DNA of 64,000 bases, from NCBI GenBank assembly GCA_022225965.2, contig JAKJXP020000055.1:62001-126000 (forward strand), written 5' to 3'. A program made the translations under genes and the position numbers. Under the pieces are notes generated by a model that saw only the letters and a list, made by a program, of their open reading frames with translations, was not told where the DNA came from and made no database searches. The DNA is from Diatrype stigma (Eukaryota; Ascomycota; Sordariomycetes; Xylariales; Diatrypaceae). Shown one piece after another: positions 43,675-55,241 of this stretch. Numbering within the stretch: position 1 is the first letter of the stretch; every line of letters starts with the position of its first letter.

Positions 43675-45066
43675 AGCAAGCCAGAAGCAGATTCCTTTCC
43701 AGCTGTATAGACTGCGGTTTTATTCAACAGCGCTGACGGGGCCGTCCATATAATTTTCCCCCTCGTTGGTAGGCGCAATGCAGTTCCCCTTTTCAAGCCT
43801 TGATCGTGTGGATTATTACCGGACTATTCTTTGGCTTGCTGCACGCAACTGCTGCTCATCAACTCGCGCATCAAAATTCCGGTGTTCGCGAAAATGAAAT
43901 GCCTGGACGAACAAAATTGAACGCTTTACTCGTCACTAACAAATCGTAAGTTGAGCCTTCCGTATTTCTGATGCTTTCTAGATGGCAAAAGAGCAGTCAA
44001 AAGATGCATGTACAGCGAGCGCGTAACTGAATAGGAAAAAAGAAATTAAATTACATAACAAACGCGTATTAAATGAAAATAAACATTTAAATCGACGCTA
44101 TTACAAAACTGGCTAGTGTTATTTTAAAAACGTATTAAACGATTATATTTAATATTAAATTTAAAACTTAAAATAAATTAATTAATTAATTAAGAAATAT
44201 TTAATTCTTATTTATAAAAAGTAAAATATTTTAAATTTACTTATATATTAAATATATAAAGCGTAGTTTATATCATTTTTACTTTAAAAGAATTAAAGAT
44301 TTATTAAAGATTAAAGGGAATATTATGTAGCTACTTATTACGAGAATAATCTTGCAGGCAATCCAGGGTTCTTTCATGACAGAGTTGATCGTAATAACCG
44401 CAACTGCTCCTTCGTCAGTAGGTATGTACGTGTGCAATGGGCTATACACCAAGCAGGTGGTAAGGCGTTACTGGGGAATTGGCTCTTCGAGATTCGGCAT
44501 GACAACGGGCATGGAATGGAACCCCCCCCTAATTCCACTTAGTTATGACGACATCTGGCTGTGTAATCCGCGACTGGCGAGGGCTCATCACATCAACCCG
44601 ACATGCCTTGCCGACCTGCCTATCGCCGTTCTGATTATACAGCCCGCATTATAAATCGGGATCGCGGGTAGCTAAGGTAGCACGCCATCCATCGCATTGA
44701 AGACTCGATGCTGCATGTACCATATAATCCTACGTATGATCGAGGTTAGGTGAAGTAGGCAGGCATACGGGAAAGCTTAAGAGATCCAATTGGATTACGG
44801 CTTGCCGATGCAATCATTACCTAGTCTCGGCTTTCCCTTTGCCCCTTAACTGCATCTGATTTCAAAGCATACCGAGAGATGAGGGAGAGCAGAGGGGTAT
44901 ATAATATAAACTCACGTACTCCAAGTCCGGTGATTAGAACTCTGAGGAGGGACACTTCTTCTTATACACCCTCGATTACCCGCTCTCGACGCAATTGTCA
45001 AGTTCTCTTACTAACGCAACCTCCATTCACATCCGAAGTATAACTAAATATCTAGCCAAATCAAAA
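43675..45066. other. Head-to-head spacer with an AT-rich relic
   Basis: Upstream region of the AT-hook gene and of the SDR gene. The middle holds the AT-rich island at 44036-44345. A 100-codon frame at 44352-44654 shows no features. Confidence 0.45.
44036..44345. repeat. AT-rich island, probable mutated repeat relic
   Basis: About 310 bases of very AT-rich sequence with TTAATTAATTAATTAA near 44178 and sharp borders. It has no coding content. It looks like a second RIP-type relic. Confidence 0.5.
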
Positions 45067-46187
45067 ATGCCGTCCACTAAGTTGTTCGCCATCGTCGCCG
45101 GCGCCGGTCCGGGTACAGGTTCGTGATCTCTTGTTTCTCTCTCTCCCCTCCCCTCCCCCCCTCCTCCTCCCCACCCTCAATATACTCACCCACCCACCCA
45201 CTCACTAACACACCCCCAAAACAGGCAAAGCGACCGCCCTCCGCTTCGCCAAAGCGTACCCGGTGGTGCTGCTCGCGCGGCGGCCCGAGTCGTACGCGGA
45301 GGCGGTGGCGGCGATCGAGGCGGCGGGCGGCACGGCGGTGGGCATCAGCGCGGACGCGACGGACCCGGCGTCGCTCGACGCCGCCTTCGAGCGCATCGCC
45401 CGCGACCTGTTCCCCGGCCACCGCCTCGCTGCCGCCGTTTTCAACGCCGCCGGCGGCTTCGCGCGCAAGCCCTTCCTCGAGCAGACGGGCGCCGAGCTGG
45501 CGGGGGCTTTGGACGGGAGCGTGTGAGTTTTTTCTTTCTTCTTTTTTAAGTTTTGTTTCTTTTGCCCCCTCCCCCCCCCTCCTCCTACTCCCACTAACAA
45601 ACCATCAAAACAGAAAGGGCCTCTGGAACTTCGCGCAGAAGACGATCCCGCTGCTCCTGGAGACGGTCTCGGCCGAGGACAAGCCGTCGCACCCGCCGTC
45701 GCTGCTCGTGACGGGCGCGACGGCGTCGGTGCGGGGGTCGGCGCAGTTCGGGCCCTTCGCCGCGGGCATGTTCGCGCGGCGGGCGCTGGCGCAGTCGCTG
45801 GCGCGCGAGTTCGGCCCGCGCGGCGTCCACGTCGCCCACGCCGTCATCGACGGCGTCATCGACATCCCGCGCACCAAGGCGTACGCCGTCAACGGCGGCG
45901 TGGAGGACGGGAAGATCAGTGCCGATGCGGTATGTTTTTTCTTTCCTCCTTCCTCTTTTTTCTTTTCTGTTTTGTTCTTCTGGCCTCTCTTTCTCTCCCC
46001 CGCCCTCCCTTATGTGGGCGGGCCTTATGGAGGGATGGAGGGGGTTGCAATGATGAAGGGAGGATAGGGGCCTTGCTGACTGATATCGATGTACTAGATC
46101 GCTGAGAGCTACTGGCACCTGCACACCCAGCCCCGCTCCGCGTTCACGCAGGAGATCGACCTGCGGCCTTTCGTGGAGAAGTTTTAA
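45067..46187 (+). CDS. Atypical short-chain dehydrogenase/reductase
   Basis: Four exons, 45067-45118, 45225-45522, 45614-45929 and 46098-46187, join in phase and give about 251 residues. The Rossmann nucleotide-binding turn is FAIVAGAGPGTGKATALRFAK, split by intron 1. The strand-2 end VVLLARRPES has an arginine where NADPH-preferring members often have one. VFNAAGGFARKPF stands for the NAG motif. In classical SDRs the active site is Ser plus YxxxK. Here the segment reads LVTGATASVRGSAQFGPFAAGMFARRALAQSLA, so the serine is present but Phe replaces the Tyr and Met sits where the Lys would be. The C-terminus EIDLRPFVEKF closes the fold. It may bind a nucleotide without standard dehydrogenase chemistry. 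Introns are long for this window (91-168 bp) and pyrimidine-rich. Confidence 0.82.
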
Positions 46188-46959
46188 GTGGAAAAGGGGA
46201 TATCCCGTCCCTCTCCCTCTACCTGCGAGGTCTGGCCCGTGGGTACCATCAGACAGTATTACGACGGAGACAGGCAGTGTGATGTCTACTTAATCAGCCC
46301 ATTGTTTTCAAACCGAGGTCACTGCCGCAGTTTGTGATGCTCGTGAAACAGACAACTGACATGCTGTTACCTGATGGGTATAGGCTGCTATGTATGGCTT
46401 CTACTCAGCTGGAAAAGAGGCCACGTACGAGTAGGAGGTAGGCTTGATTAATCCAACGACAGAGGACGGAATGTCAGGCACTGCCCGTTAGTCGGCGCAT
46501 ATTCATAATGTACGATTTAGTTCGAAATGACAGGAATAAGTCACGAAGGAACCCCACGAATCTAGTTTACGATTTAACATAATTATGATGATGCTGATGC
46601 TGATGCTGATGCTCGCACATCCCGAAGGTCTCGAGGTCTCTTGTGATATGTATGCTATGCTGCATAGATGACTCAAAAAAGCGCCCCCCTATAACTCCGA
46701 TACCCGATCGATCGTCTGTATGAACGCCCAGCTCACGAAGGAGGGGCAACAGCTTCAATCTGCTTGGAATCTTGGATTTTTTTTACATCTCCCTCTCCCG
46801 ACTCCCTGCACAGTCTTACACACACATATATCCTCGGCATGCCGCTTATGCTGGTCGTATAGTTGTTCGACTACAACTCTTTTTTCTTACCCCGCCGTCA
46901 TCCTGTAACAAAGCCCCGGACCGAACCTCGACGTAGCAAACGGTGTCGCATTGTTTAGT
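46188..46959. other. Tail-to-tail intergenic region
   Basis: Lies between the SDR gene and the CCCH gene. A GATGCT-type hexamer tandem (GATGCTGATGCTGATGCT) occurs near 46590-46612. Nothing coding is supported. Confidence 0.45.
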
Positions 46960-48060
46960 TCAACCGGCAGCCTCGAGGGCGGCGTTGGCGGCAGCCAACC
47001 GCTCTTCCTCCTTCCTCTCGCGTATCTTTTGGGTCTCCGCGCGCAGCTTCTCGAGGTAGTCGGCATCGTCGTCGTCGTCATCCCCTTCCGAGTCGCCCTC
47101 GGTGGCCTCGTTGAACCTCCAGTTGCCGCTCTCGAACAGGGCACGTCCGGTCGACTCCTTGGCTTGTCGGGCCTGCTCCTCGGCGGCCTTCTTATCTAAG
47201 CGGTCCTTCTTCCACTTGGCAAAACTCTCGGGCGTGACCGGCGTGAGGGTGCCCGTGAGCTTATGCCTCTCCGATTCTAAGAAGTCCTCGAGGGTGAGTG
47301 TTTTCAGGGGGGATTTGTCCAGAAGGGCCTTTTCGGCAGCACGCTGCTCTTTGGTCTTGAGCACGAAACTAGAAAGGAAATAGTTAGCATGGGGAGAGAT
47401 CTCAGATCGAAGCGCAAGAGGTGCTTACCCTGGTGGAAGAGCGTGCTTGTATTTGCACTTGTCGCCGCCGTTTGGACATATCCAGAACCAACCGTATTTG
47501 CCGTCTTCGATAGCCTCGATGAAGAATTTGCAGACCTTGTCTGTAGTAGCGACTTGGTTTCCCTTCTTCGACAGAACGACCTTCTTCAGCTTCTCCTCGT
47601 CCCAGTCGTCCGAGGTCTCCTTTTTCTTCTTCTCCTCCTCCTCGGCCCTGGCGTCCGTGTACAGGTTCTTCTTCTCGGTCTTGCGCTCGATGGAGAGGTC
47701 GTGGGCGAACTTGCACTTCTTCCCCTTCTCGCAGTTCCCCTTCTTGAAGAAAATACAAAGGACGGTCTTGGGGTCGACGCCGAACGGGACTTTCTGGATC
47801 TGGGCTGGCCGGTTGAGAAGCGCCTCGGCTTCTCGCTTCGCATCCTCGGCGGCCTTCTTTTCGCGCTCCCTGGCGGCCTTCTCCGCCTGCTTCCGTTTCT
47901 CTTCGGCACTGCCGCCCGCAGCAGCGGACGAGGTAATCTGCTTGATTTGCCTCTGTGCGGCAGATCCCTTCTTATTTTTCATGCCGAAGGTCTTGTCCTC
48001 AACCATTTTGGAAACGGTGGGCTTCTTGCCCTTGCCCTCATCTTTCTTCTTGGGAGGCAT
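46960..48060 (-). CDS. TMA46: CCCH zinc-finger DFRP protein, TMA46/ZC3H15-like
   Basis: Two exons, 48060-47429 and 47368-46960, join across a 60-bp intron and restore HALPPGFVLKTKEQR, giving about 346 residues. The start MPPKKKDEGKGKK is the usual basic N-terminus. An in-frame ATG seven codons upstream (48081) is less typical. Two CCCH fingers follow: LCIFFKKGNCEKGKKCKFAH and CKFF...WICPNGGDKCKYKH. A DFRP segment comes after (WKKDRLDKKAAEEQARQ, TGRALFESGNWRF), then an acidic run and a coiled-coil-like end. In yeast Tma46 binds the GTPase Rbg1 and associates with ribosomes, helping translation. The human counterpart is ZC3H15/DFRP1. The long charged helix between residues 40 and 85 is also typical. 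Confidence 0.9.
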
Positions 48061-48855
48061 CTTGACGATCGGAAGAGACACTTGAAGAGAGTCGCGTGTG
48101 CAGGGTTCGATTGGCCGGTCGGGAGGGCTGTAGCGTAGTCTCAGCGAAGCTGAAGGTGTTTTCGTTTCGTTGATCGATTCTTTGATTTAGGGCTGCTGAG
48201 ACGGAGGACGGGTTCTGACCGATTCGTTAGTGGCATTCGTTGGTGGGTTGGTGAATGACGATGGTGGGGATGTTTTTAAGTTTCCGAACACCATGGAATT
48301 ATCGATTAAGTACTTGCGAATAATCGGTAAGGCTGGTCACATGACCCAGAAGAAATGGAAGTGGCTAAGGTACCCCGGGCCTACAATACCAAGGACACTT
48401 GACTGATTAGGTGTATAATGTACATACAACTACCTACCTGTATGTGGGTATGTATATACAGTAGATACCCACAACTCAGCCTAAGCCACAGGTTCATGGG
48501 GACTAATTAGTAACTGGGCTAGCCGCCTACGTTACGTCGTCCCGGCCGTTGACCTCCAACCTTGAATGTTGCAAGTTGAAGAAGCTCAAGCTGGCCTTAT
48601 CAAATCAGCCTGCTCTGGTCCAGATAACACTTACCTCGGCGACACCACTTCCAAGCTCGCGTCCATTCCTTTCGGATCTGCAATTCAACGGTTTTAACAC
48701 GACTATAGAAAGAGAAAGTGAGTTTCTGATTCCGGGTATAAACGTGGCTTCGTTAATTAACTCTGTTATCATAAGTCGACAAGTCTAGGACCAAGTCGTC
48801 TAAGTGCACCAACCATAACCACCACCCACACAAAGAACACCCTTCTCCATTCACC
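48061..48855. promoter_or_regulatory. Divergent promoter region, TMA46-like and OST4
   Basis: A 795-bp head-to-head spacer between two housekeeping genes. It contains a TAC/CCTACCTG-TATG tract near 48420-48465. An unrelated 79-codon frame at 48549-48788 is not supported. Confidence 0.4.
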
Positions 48856-49047
48856 ATGATCTCCGACGACGACTTGTATCGACTCGCCATTTTCCTCGGC
48901 TCCGTCTCCATGGTCCTGATCGTTCTATACCACTTTCTCGAGGTCAATTCGCAGGACAGCGCACTAGAGCAGAAAGCCGCCAAGGCCCAGCCGGCACAGT
49001 CAAAAGCTGCCGCAGCAAAACAATCAGCTACAGCGAAGCAGTCATGA
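48856..49047 (+). CDS. OST4: Oligosaccharyltransferase subunit OST4
   Basis: A short single-exon gene encodes 63 residues. The first 34 residues are MISDDDLYRLAIFLGSVSMVLIVLYHFLEVNSQD in outline: a short acidic lumenal start, one transmembrane helix (LAIFLGSVSMVLIVLYHFLEV) and a polar boundary. This matches the very small OST4 subunit, which holds Stt3 and Ost3/6 together in the ER oligosaccharyltransferase that transfers the lipid-linked glycan to Asn-X-Ser/Thr sites. Yeast Ost4 has 36 residues. The extra tail here is Ala/Lys/Gln/Ser-rich (AAAAKQSATAKQS) and probably disordered. The gene is easily missed because of its size. The start is unambiguous because the conserved segment begins at the first ATG. 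Confidence 0.9.
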   Translation: MISDDDLYRLAIFLGSVSMVLIVLYHFLEVNSQDSALEQKAAKAQPAQSKAAAAKQSATAKQS

Positions 49048-50472
49048 TCTGTGATGTGGAATAGGGGATCGCAAGGGAATTGCAGGAGCGGTAAAGGGCG
49101 TTCGGGGCTCATGTGTATAAAGGAAAAGCACAATGGCTATGGCAACGGCAATGCTGCAGGATGCAAGTAGAAGCATCATACTCGGTTCGGCGGCAGCAGT
49201 GATGGCATGGCGAATCTTCATATCGCGAGTCAATTACCAATTGTCTATCATGCATCATACATGATAGGATATGTGTCTTGCGGCTGCATGTTGCACAGTA
49301 CAACACACTTGCTATTCTCGAAACGAGACTTACCAGCATAGCAGTAAAAAGTAGGGCTCATTCTATGTCCTTATTCTTCATACAAGCAGCTGCTTGGGGG
49401 TCCTCTTGTGGGTAAATGCAATCAACGGGAAGTTTTGAATTCGCCCAGTATCCTCGCAATGATAACACTGATGTCTCTGCCTACTTCACCAGCTCGTATC
49501 CTGCCCAGGTGATATCCCAGTGGACTATTCGCTTATGTAACTTGTCTCTTCGCTGAGGGAGCCAAGTTGCTGTAATTGGTCGGGGCTGATCTGCCACAAA
49601 CTAAACCGTACTTGGATATGATGATATGTATGTATGTACGATACAATACCTAAGTACCTAAGTACTCAATTAGTGCGGTAATCATACGTGCCCAGGTGGA
49701 CATTCGATGTTCTGGAAAGCGGCTGGTGCCTGCTGCAACGACCGAATCCAGCCAGCCAGAACGTTTGAACAGACAGGTGGACCCACTCTTCTTCCCATTC
49801 CAGGCATTCCTGCCCATTCACTGTTCAACCTACTGTTGCAGAGTGGCCCCCGGTCCCTCTGTTCCCTCTGACTGCCCTGACTGCCCGACTTTTCGCGCTT
49901 CTACAACGCCCTCCCTCCATCACATCCCGTCTTCTCACTCTTCTTACAACCAACAAACCCATCCCACTCCCACCTCAACTCCCACTCCATTTTCCACTTC
50001 CACACCCGCCACCGAAACCCGAATCAATCGTCTACATTACATTAATTCGTACTTTTGGCCTCTCGACCTGCAGCAAGGCCTCGTTTAATATTTCCAGGGT
50101 TTCTCATTCCTACTCTGCCAGTTACCCAACTACCCAGACGCCGCCAACCGCTCAATCCGGGTCGGCCTCTGTTTTCCCACCCAACGTTCTCTGCCACCAA
50201 GCGACTTGCTATCGTCGCATTAATCTACAGACCGCAACAGCAACACCAAAGGATCTCTGCTGAACATCCTTGGCCTGTTCCCTCTGTCCTGCTTTTGAAC
50301 CGCGTCAGGTTCATTTGCCACTTGTTGTCAATCTTTTTCGGCGTAAGCGAAACCAACTAAACCGATTGCGACCTAACCGTTCGCGACGCGCCTTGACAAC
50401 TCTTTACGTTGTCAACAACTAGTTACACTCACTTATACAACCACCACATCAACAACAATAACCCAAGTCAAC
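49048..50472. other. Intergenic and 5' UTR of the YRA1-like gene
   Basis: From about 49780 to 50470 the plus strand is strongly pyrimidine-rich (CCACTTCCACACCCGCC-like), as in 5' leaders of highly expressed fungal genes, so a long 5' UTR is likely. Frames at 49696-50360 are shadows of this bias. Confidence 0.5.
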
Positions 50473-52254
50473 ATGTCTGGAAAGCTCGACCAGTCTCTTG
50501 ACGAGATCCTCTCCACTCAGCGCGCTGTTGGCGGCCGCCGTCGCAGCCAACGCCGCTCTTCCGGACGTCCCACCTCCACTGCACCTGTCGGTGGTGTTCA
50601 GAAGAACTCGAAGCAGCCTCGTGCCGCAGCTACCAAGCAGGCGCCGGCCAAGTCTTTTGGAGGACATGGAGAGAGCAAGGTTGTCGTCAGCAACCTCGTA
50701 AGTCACCTCTGCCTGAGTATCTCCTCGCATGACCTACTAATTCATCGTCTAGCCCAAGGATGTGAACGAAGGCCAGATTAAGGTATGTTTCCGCTAAGGC
50801 TCTAGCCTGTGGAATTTCGTCGACATCTTCCTTGCATCGCGTGCGCGTATCCGTAAACCGACCGATATGGTTATCATCGAAGTTAGAGTGGCTATCCCTT
50901 TGTGGACCAGACCTTGTTGAGAAGCCTAGACTCCTTCCCTGCGAGCACTCTACATGAGTAGCTTTGACCACCGAAGTTGAGCAGATTCCTGTCGCACATC
51001 AATGTTGCTTGTCCTAGGAGAGGCTTGGCAACCCTCTCTGCACAGACAGCAATGTGCAGACCCATGGAATCTTGGCGATCCGCTCTCAGCGATCTCTCAA
51101 GTTGTATCTTTCCAAGACTTCCTCGCCATGAAAGCTTCTTACCCTCCGGGGAGGATAGCTTCAACCCAGCGAGCATAGCAGTGAGCAAGACAGCATAGCA
51201 GACTATAGTGTCCAGGCCACTTGTCATCCTGTTGCATCTACTCATCTAGATGCGTTATGGCTACAAGATGCCTTTCTTGGACCAGGCTTTTTCCTATGAA
51301 GATCCTCCAAACTGTCTGATTGTGGTGAAGGCAGTTTGGACCGGTAGAATTGCGCAAGAGTGGGGCGCGCATTCGAATGATGGGTTACAGGCCACCCAAT
51401 GGATCGTCAATGATGGAAGAAGTTTCCGGGTGGAGAAATACTGCTGGAATTAGTTCGACTGAGTTTGGGCATAACGAGGAGTTGGGTCAAGGACGGGTCG
51501 TTCTTGGAGGGTACCCGGGGTCTTCTACGCCGATGCTGACAGGCATACTAACGCTCACTGCATGCTCGTTGACGCTGATGCTTACCGTGGACGATATTTC
51601 GTACGGCTTACTCGAGAACGGATTCGGATGGACTGCCGCCGCGCATAAACTTAACACTGTCTTCATTTCACTGACCTGCATTCGCACCATAGGAGTACTT
51701 CAAGACCTCAGTTGGTCCTATCAAGAGAGTTGAGGTCTCGTACGGTCCCGGCGGTGTCAGCCGTGGCATCGCCACTGTCACTTTCGCCCACCTTGATGGT
51801 GCTAGTAAGGCTTTCTCGGCGCTGAATGGACTCCTGGTCGATCAAAGACCTATCAAGGTAAGACAGCATCTCTGTTCCGGCACCGATGTGCGTTCAATAG
51901 CTTACACCATCACAGATTGAGATCGTTGTAGGTGGCGCTAAGGCTGCCGAGGTGGCCCCTCCCGCAAAGACCTTGACCGAGCGCATCACTCAGCCCAAGG
52001 CTCAGCCTAAGTCTGCGGCCAACAACAAGAAGAAGGAGACTGCTGGAAGAGCTTCGACTTCTGCCACTCGCGGCCGTGGCGGCAAGAAGCGTGGCGGCAG
52101 CAATGCCCGTCCGGCTAAGAAGACCACCGAGGAACTCGATTCCGAGATGGCTGATTACTTCGTCGCCGCCAATCAGCAACCGAACGAGAACGCCAACGGT
52201 GGTGCGCCTGCTGCTACCAACGGCGATGCCCCTATGGATGATGAGATCATCTAA
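50473..52254 (+). CDS. YRA1: mRNA export factor YRA1/ALYREF-like
   Basis: Four exons, 50473-50697, 50753-50782, 51693-51857 and 51916-52254, join in phase and give about 252 residues. The N-terminus SGKLDQSLDEILSTQR is the UAP56-binding motif of the REF family. It is followed by an Arg-rich region (GGRRRSQRRSSGRP). The RRM starts KVVVSNLPKDVNEGQIKEYF and continues with VEVSYGPGGVSRGIATVTFAHLDGA. A C-terminal RG/KR-rich region (TRGRGGKKRGGSN) and an acidic end (LDSEMADYFVAA, the second UAP56-binding motif) complete it. Such proteins load onto nascent mRNA through Sub2/UAP56 and hand it to Mex67. Intron 2 is 910 bp, very long for this genome, and splits the RRM. The other two introns are 55 and 58 bp. 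Confidence 0.92.
50783..51692 (+). other. 910-bp intron 2 of the YRA1-like gene
   Basis: The donor is GTATGTTT after the codons for GQIK. The acceptor is CACCATAG before GAGTACTTC, with a CTGAC branch-like site about 20 bases upstream. The exons on both sides are in phase and encode continuous RRM sequence, so the intron is real. Open frames inside it (such as 51250-51453) lack coding features. In Saccharomyces the YRA1 intron is also unusually long and its poor splicing limits YRA1 levels. Confidence 0.8.
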
Positions 52255-53354
52255 ATAACGACGGAAGGCAAGATGGAAGGACGCTGATGATGGATTCGGA
52301 ATGCGATGATCAGGCTGGTTATCAGTTGTGGAGCGCTCGCCTCTTTCTTTTTTTCAGATTGTTATGGGCATCATAAGGTGTATAGGAGGCTTACGTGGAC
52401 TTTCCTTGGGAGGTTCAGCTTCTTCCCCTCTTTGTCTTGAGCTGGTCTATTAGCCAAGTCCAGGTCAGATGTATTCTAGGCTCTATCGCATCACATGTGT
52501 AATAATGGCAGGAGGGAATCATGACATGAACTACTGCGTTCACCGTGCATCATAGTTGCATGATTTGCGAGTCGTATGAAGCTGTGGTTATCTGCAGGAA
52601 TGCACGACACTGCTTATTGCTTGAAAATCATTGAATTTTGACAATTATATACAGTGACATTACCCTCTGCCCAAGTTACTCTTATTGAGTGGCTAAGCCT
52701 ATCTACCTCCCATCTATCTGGCTGCTTCATCTATACTATCCTCTGGTATCTAACCACCCATCAGATGACGGAACGGGTCTGTATATGCACATTCCTAATC
52801 AGTGTAGGGCTGATCCCGTCGGACCACTTATCGTATATCTAGAGGAGTATATGCACATTTCCGTTCGATACAAGAATCGATCGGGCGATATATCAAGCGC
52901 TTAATAATACAGCTGACCAATAGAGACCTACCGTAACTATATCGGCCCCCCTTTCCCCTCTCTCCTCCTGCCCCTACGAACTTCCGTTAGATAGGTACGC
53001 GAGCCCAGGTTGCTTACCAACGTTGAGTATGTAAGTGCAGGTGGTTACGTAGAGAAGTTAAGTAAGCTAAGCATCCCAAGATACGACAGAGGATACAAGG
53101 ATATAAGATAGGAAAGAAGGAATGAACGGAAAGATCCATTAAGACTCACAGCTCAAAGTCCGAAGTTGCTTCATTTTAAACAACCCTCCATCCATCCAAT
53201 CATCCATTCCCACCAACGCTTAACATCCTACCTTCGCTTTGATCAATAAATCAACACCAACAACTACCTAACTAATGAATATACTATATTACCTACGTAG
53301 CTAGCTAGTATCCCTCCCTCCCCCACCCACTCATCCCATTTAATTCACCCCAAA
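52255..53354. other. Intergenic
   Basis: 3' region of the YRA1-like gene and promoter of the GFA gene. Pyrimidine-rich leader at about 53180-53350. No gene supported (52654-52904 frames are featureless). Confidence 0.45.
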
Positions 53355-54917
53355 ATGTCCGCGTTCTCGGCCAATCTGCAGAAAAAAGACGAAGAGGCGG
53401 AGCGGCAGGGGAAGGGCTCCGCCGCCTACGAGGCCGGCTGCCACTGCGGCTACGTCAAGTTCCGCGTCACGCTGTCGCCGCCCTTCCCGGAGCACCAGGT
53501 CTTGCAGTGCAACTGCTCGGCGTGCACCAAGCTGGGGTATCTGCTCATTTGTGAGTCCGGGGGGTTTTCTGCCCTTTTTTTATTTATATATATTTGTTTT
53601 TCTTCTCTGCCTTTCTCTTAACCCTTTTCTTTCTGGTTTGCCATTTTCCCAGCTTCGGTCTCTTCCCGGTAGACGGCGGAAGGGGTCGGGGGCGGTGAGG
53701 GTGGCGTGACAATGACCATGTGTACATACATATGAAGGAAAAGGGGGAAGGGGTGGCGGTGGAGGTATAGTGGCAGCGTGAGGTGTGAAAAAGCTTCACA
53801 AAGTCCACATTATGCCCTACTAGCCTCGGAATCAACCATCTGTTCGTACAATATACTCTTCTGATCTCAAGCAGCCCTCCCCTTTTCCGGGAGAAGTCAA
53901 TATATACACGCATCATCCCATCCTCCACCACGCAGATGATATACCTATGTACCTGGTGCGCTAACTGAGATCGAAACCGGTCGACCCAACAGACCCCACG
54001 GCTGACGATGTCGTCTGGCATAACAACGGCCGAGAGCGGTGCGGCGTATACCAGTTCAACACGAAGCAGAAAGATCAGGTAAGTGTGGCTTGCGAGTTGA
54101 ACGGTGCTGCTGCTTATCTACCTTCTCTCTTGGTCGATCTCCTATGAATTCTCGTGCCGGGTTTTCCAATATGTTCGGTGCCCGAAAAAAGGGGGAGGAA
54201 GGGAGAAAGCAAAGGCACCAACATGGGTCTAAACCAAGTAGCCGGTAGTCCAAGGCGGGGCCATGGGATGGATGGATTTATCTTTTTTCCTGGGTGTGTT
54301 TCCTGGATGAAAACGAACAAAGTAGCTGATCAAACCGACACAGTTGTTCTGCCCGAAGTGCGGCACCAGCATCGGCATCGACTTCCGCGACGTGCTCAAG
54401 CCGCACAGATATGGGATCAGCGTGAGTAGTATAAATTTCATTTCTGGGTTTCCTCCTTTATTCGACTGGATAGGTGGTGATGGTGGGTGATGGTGATGGC
54501 ATCATTGCCCTGTCATGTAGGAAGAAGGCATCGGCACTTGGAGACCAAAGCTGTCTCCGTTCGGCCCCTGAGCCCGAGAGTCCTGACGGGCATCCCAAAT
54601 CTGGGACCAGGTGCTCACATGCCCACTATCCATCACACACCCTTCACATAGTCATACATCTCAGCATACGCTACCCCAACCTAGCCCACATACTTTGCCT
54701 ACTCACCTACTTCCTCACCCACTTACTCACCCTTCTACCTGTCCATCTGCCCACCTATCTCACGCACTCGCTAACGACTACCCCCCAGGCCCGGACGATC
54801 TACGGCCTCAACCTCGACGAGCTGAATATTGAGAAAGCCAACGGGATGGAGAAGGTCCATCCGGCCGTCGACTTATCGGGGCAGTGGTGGGACGAGGAGA
54901 AGCAGGAGATGAAGTAG
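53355..54917 (+). CDS. GFA/CENP-V family zinc protein
   Basis: Four exons, 53355-53550, 53993-54078, 54344-54421 and 54789-54917, join in phase and give about 162 residues. The zinc ligands of the GFA fold are all visible: AGCHCGYVKFRV, LQCNCSACTKLGYLL and FCPKCGTSIGIDFRD. Between them comes DDVVWHNNGRERCGVYQFNT, a typical strand region. The joined product ends LNLDELNIEKANGM...LSGQWWDEEKQEMK. The family includes glutathione-dependent formaldehyde-activating enzyme and many fungal proteins of unknown substrate. The introns of 442, 265 and 367 bp are long compared with the rest of the window, and each junction was fixed by phase and by the motif that it restores. It converges with the anthranilate synthase gene. 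Confidence 0.87.
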
Positions 54918-55241
54918 TTAATTAGCTAGCGGCGGCGGCAGCAGTGATAATGGCGGCGTGGGTTGGTTATAAGGACCCCGCAGAAAAGAGGGCAGCCTAT
55001 AGCCGGATAGGGAAAGAAAAGGCAGCAGCTTTCGAATGGGTTGATCACGCGAGTAGCACGGAGCAGATAGAAGAAGGAAGATACGATATATCAAGAACAT
55101 AGAACGTGTCATAACCCCACGAAGCAAAGCGGGGCGAAATAAGGCAGGACATACATATCATGTCATATAGCACATGATCGTGATGATATATATTCATAAA
55201 TGTTTTGTGGACTTGTACCACTCCAAATTCTACTCGTGCTT
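54918..55241. other. Tail-to-tail intergenic region
   Basis: 324 bases between the GFA gene and the anthranilate synthase gene, holding the 3' UTRs of both. No other structure. Confidence 0.5.

Noticed and set aside
51250..51733. Frames inside the YRA1 intron as an intron-encoded gene
   Set aside because: They overlap each other, run into exon 3 in the wrong frame and lack any domain.
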